Assembly (NCBI RefSeq): GCF_029960785.1
Contig: NZ_JASBQE010000022.1
Location: forward strand, 62,001 to 126,000
Direction of reading: 5' to 3'
Source of the DNA: Polyangium sp. 15x6
GTDB taxonomy: Bacteria > Myxococcota_A > Polyangia > Polyangiales > Polyangiaceae
Length of the DNA: 64,000 nucleotides
The position numbers were made by a program, and so were the translations under genes. How positions within the stretch are numbered: position 1 is the stretch's first letter; every line of letters starts with the position of its first letter. Positions 61,546 through 64,000 of this stretch are shown piece after piece. Under the pieces are notes generated by a model. It was given only the letters and a program-made list of their open reading frames with translations. It did no database searches and was not told where the DNA came from.

Positions 61546-63125
61546 TCGCGCGGGGCGTGATGTCACAGGATCCCTGGGAGCCGCGCGCGGTCCGCGGCGC
61601 CGTGCGCGTACTCGCCATTGCCCCTGGAACCGATGAGCGCGCCCTCGCGGTGTTATCCGAGGCGCTCGCCCCTTCCGTCGAGGCCGGCGAGGTGGAGTGG
61701 CTGGATCCGATCGCTGGAGACACGATCAGCGCCCAGGTCCTCTTCAACCGCCTGCGGAGCGGAAAGAGCCCCCATGTCGTGCACTACCTCGGGCATGGCG
61801 GGGTGGATCTGCAGGGGCGACCGGTGCTGCGCCTGGCCGACGACCATGACGGCGAGGAGCGGTGGATCACGGTCGAGGCGCTCGCGCGCGAGCTCCAGTC
61901 GAGCTTTGCCGAGGATCTGCGCCTCATCGTCCTGGAGTCGTGCGAGGGCGGAAAGCCCGGCGTGTTCGGTAGCGCCGCGGAGATCCTGGTCAAAGCGGGC
62001 GCCGACGCTGTCATCGCGCATCTGTGGCCTGTGAGGGCCGACGTGGCGCGGCTTTGTTCCGTCGAGGTTTACCGGACCCTGACCGGCTCGGATCGCGCCT
62101 CTGGCGATATCGGCGCCAGCGTTGCGGCGGCGCGGCGCACGCTTCTGACAGAGAGCGCAGCGGCCTTCTCACCCGTTCTTTACCTTCGCGCCTCCGACCC
62201 TGTGATCTTCAATTTCAAGAACCGCAGGGTCGCGCGGCCCGGGAACGAGTCCAGATCCAAGAGGCTCGCGCCAGCCCTCCAGCAGATCATCGAAAAGCCG
62301 TTCACGCTCGTCCTCGGAGACAACGAGGGAGATCGCGCCGTACTCAAGAACGAAGTCGTGCAGTTTCTGGTGGCGCAGGGCGAGACGAGCGACCCGGGCC
62401 TACCGCTCAGCGCCCTCATGCAGCAATGCGCGATGCGTTATGGCATCGATGTTTGCCACTCGATTTTCCAGACCTCCATCCTGGAGCAAATGCAGGGTTC
62501 TGCGCCGCCCTTCTTCGAGGCCATGGGCAGGCTCCTGCCCCCCGGCGTCCACTTCACTCTTCTGTGGCAGCCGTACCTCGAGCGCGCGATCGCGGCGGCG
62601 CAGCCTCAAAGGACCATTTATGCCATCCAGCCGTCGTTGCGCAGCTCCGGCAAGCCACGCGTGATCAAGCGCCCGGCAGGCGCGGCTGCGTGGAAGATGG
62701 AGGCCGCCGTGCCCGGTCGGCTCGATCTCGACAATGAAATCGTCGTGCTCCGCATCTACGGCGGCTACTCGGCCGAGGCGAGGCCCATCTTCTCGCAGCC
62801 GCTGCTGACCGAGGACGACCATCTCTTGAGCTTGCGGAGCCTCAGCTGGATCGAGGAATTGCTCTCGCAGCCGCGGACGCGGCCGAGCCTCTTCGCCGGG
62901 CTCCTTCTGCGGAAGTGGCGCCATCGCATGCTCCTTCGCTGGCTCCATGACGAGCGCCCTCCCCCGAAGGACAGCCTGGCCATCGTACCGTCGAGCGCAA
63001 GCCTGACCGAGCCCGCGATATGGGACAGCGGCGGCTGGCTGGAAGGGGCAGGGCGGGTCGCCGTGATCGCGGAGGAGCTGGAGCAGCTCTCCGCGCTCCT
63101 GCTCGACGCGGCGCAAGGCGCCTGA
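61482..63125 (+). CDS. CHAT-domain (caspase-like) protein with possible SIR2-like C-terminal region, frame 2
   Basis: A 547-residue frame following the slip at 61485. The CHAT protease fold has His105 (HYLGHGGVDL) and Cys154 (LESCEGG), the catalytic dyad, then ADAVIAHLWPV and GASVAAARRTL. From about residue 270 comes a region beginning FTLVLGDNEGD with VLRIYGGYSAEARPI and LLTEDDHLLSL; this suggests a SIR2-like (NAD-handling) domain, by weak likeness only. It ends with GWLEGAGR. CHAT proteins are proteases in conflict and cell-death systems. The gene may be a pseudogene, a sequencing error, or translated by frameshift or re-initiation at 61482. Confidence 0.75.
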   Translation: MEALCRPGTTEGFLGTDAKLLIARGVMSQDPWEPRAVRGAVRVLAIAPGTDERALAVLSEALAPSVEAGEVEWLDPIAGDTISAQVLFNRLRSGKSPHVVHYLGHGGVDLQGRPVLRLADDHDGEERWITVEALARELQSSFAEDLRLIVLESCEGGKPGVFGSAAEILVKAGADAVIAHLWPVRADVARLCSVEVYRTLTGSDRASGDIGASVAAARRTLLTESAAAFSPVLYLRASDPVIFNFKNRRVARPGNESRSKRLAPALQQIIEKPFTLVLGDNEGDRAVLKNEVVQFLVAQGETSDPGLPLSALMQQCAMRYGIDVCHSIFQTSILEQMQGSAPPFFEAMGRLLPPGVHFTLLWQPYLERAIAAAQPQRTIYAIQPSLRSSGKPRVIKRPAGAAAWKMEAAVPGRLDLDNEIVVLRIYGGYSAEARPIFSQPLLTEDDHLLSLRSLSWIEELLSQPRTRPSLFAGLLLRKWRHRMLLRWLHDERPPPKDSLAIVPSSASLTEPAIWDSGGWLEGAGRVAVIAEELEQLSALLLDAAQGA

Positions 63126-63131
63126 GGCGGG

Positions 63132-63623
63132 TCAGAAGGAAAAGCGGGTCGAGAGGCCTGCCGTATCGTGCGACGCCACCGGGACGCCGTTCGTCGAGTT
63201 CTGCTGGCCCTTGCATTCCGGTTGGGGACTTTGAACGTCTCCCGCGCCGCAATCACACGCCTCACCGGCCGCGATGTCGACGACTCCGTTTCCGCACGTC
63301 TCGTTGGACTTGCAGTCGGCGCTGCACCCGTCGCCCCCCACGTCGTTCCCGTCATCGCAGACTTCATCGGCCCACGTTTCCGACAGGCCCTTGCCGCAGG
63401 TCGGGTTGCTATACCGGCACATATTCTGAACACATTCATAACCGAGCGAGCAGTACCCATCGCCGCACGGTATTTCCAGCCCAACGCACGCTCCGCCGAG
63501 CGCGATCAGCGCGAGCACGAAGAGCAACACGGCCGCGCCAATCATCACGCCGCCTGGTCGGCGACCCCCTGTCCTGCTTGCCGCGAGACCCATGGCCATT
63601 CTCCGTGTGGATAGCGTCTTCAT
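63132..63623 (-). CDS. Membrane-anchored cysteine-rich-repeat protein
   Basis: The protein has 163 residues from an ATG at 63623 (63599 is an alternative). One N-terminal membrane helix ([21 protein letters not shown]) anchors it or acts as a signal. The extracellular part has [17 protein letters not shown], then [39 protein letters not shown], matching the Myxococcus cysteine-rich repeat (DUF4215-type) found in many myxobacterial surface proteins. Function unknown. It is convergent with the CHAT gene. Confidence 0.75.
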   Translation of the reverse strand: MKTLSTRRMAMGLAASRTGGRRPGGVMIGAAVLLFVLALIALGGACVGLEIPCGDGYCSLGYECVQNMCRYSNPTCGKGLSETWADEVCDDGNDVGGDGCSADCKSNETCGNGVVDIAAGEACDCGAGDVQSPQPECKGQQNSTNGVPVASHDTAGLSTRFSF

Positions 63624-63645
63624 CCGATGGTCATGCATACGAATT

Positions 63646-63933
63646 TCAGCGTAGGATCCGCCATGCCCAAGAAGCTGCAAGCGCCATCGCCGACGCCGTC
63701 GGATACAGCCGGAGCGACGCGAGCATCTCGGCGAGCGCCGGCCCCCACGCCTCCTGCTTGAACAGCGCCGCGCGGCCTCGCTGGAGCCGCTCCCTGGCGA
63801 GCTCCTTGTTCGCGTCCGGCGTCGGCGCGGACGCGGGCGCATCCTGCGCCAGGGCGGGACCTCCGCACAGCAGCACGCCGTCGTAGGGGCCACCATTGCC
63901 GAGATGCAGATCACTGATGAACAGGGTGCGCAT
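63646..63933 (-). pseudogene. Chimeric gene remnant: phosphoesterase start joined to a TPR-type protein piece
   Basis: A 95-codon frame from the ATG at 63933. It begins MRTLFISDLHLGNGGPYD, the N-terminus of a calcineurin-like metallophosphoesterase (D-x-H motif), but then switches to LLCGGPALAQDAPASAP, which looks like the end of a signal peptide, followed by ERLQRGRAALFKQEAWGPALA, typical of the first repeat of secreted TPR-type proteins, and stops soon after. The joint near 63880 suggests a deletion between two genes. It is probably non-functional. Confidence 0.5.
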
Positions 63934-64000
63934 GTTCCTTCTCCTCGGCCGGCGACGCCCAATCACGAAGCGCAGGAGAGAGTCGATGTCGCCCCGACGT

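Overview
The window looks like chromosomal DNA of a myxobacterium, most likely the Polyangiales/Sorangiineae group (inference). The support is very high GC with strong third-position GC, many lipoproteins, eukaryote-type Ser/Thr kinases, multi-PAS histidine kinases, FadL-type barrels, PEGA and Myxococcus cysteine-rich-repeat proteins, and Uma2-type genes. About 54 protein genes are supported. No rRNA, convincing tRNA or CRISPR array was seen. Long open frames antisense to real genes are compositional artefacts and were left out.

Layout. 0-5.3 kb: a coiled-coil gene cut by the edge, a mini biotin carrier, and an Mla/MCE lipid-transport locus (MCE protein, ATPase, two permeases) interrupted by mutM. 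5.3-11.1 kb: a polysaccharide or cell-surface block (DUF4091 protein, GT4, GT2, beta-barrel candidate). 11.1-15.5 kb: a degenerate 21-bp repeat array, then a two-gene cassette of an McrB-like AAA+ ATPase and a PD-(D/E)xK nuclease candidate. 15.6-19.8 kb: a WcaJ-type sugar-phosphate transferase and gyrA. 20-31.5 kb: lipoproteins, an AlaX-type editing protein, a Ser/Thr kinase, a three-PAS hybrid histidine kinase, a small basic protein and a PEGA lipoprotein. 31.5-43 kb: housekeeping (guaA, proA, rsfS, rlmH, tatC/tatB, an RlmN-family enzyme) mixed with hydrolases, an SDR and a Uma2 gene. 43-49 kb: a Uma2/DUF4351-like protein, two FadL-like barrels with a propeller lipoprotein, and a probable pseudokinase. 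49-54.8 kb: a heptose operon (gmhA, gmhB, transaldolase, methyltransferase-glycosyltransferase fusion) behind kup. 55-60.5 kb: a GAF/PAS histidine kinase, an ECF sigma factor and small unknowns. 60.5-64 kb: a 22-bp iteron array, a frameshifted CHAT gene, and broken genes at the edge.

Most noteworthy: (1) the AAA+/nuclease pair, which resembles an McrBC-like restriction system with a different nuclease partner; (2) a CHAT (caspase-like) protein with a possible SIR2-like C-terminus, split by an apparent one-base frameshift inside a conserved motif; (3) each of these two conflict-type loci lies directly downstream of its own tandem array (21 bp and 22 bp periods); (4) a family of composite four-hairpin elements, five copies, mostly between convergent genes, whose fourth hairpin varies in sequence while staying self-complementary. 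Smaller points are a Met at the quinolone-determining Ser position of GyrA, a non-canonical ABC signature in the MlaF-like ATPase, an HRN (not HRD) kinase loop, and a long basic extension on RsfS.
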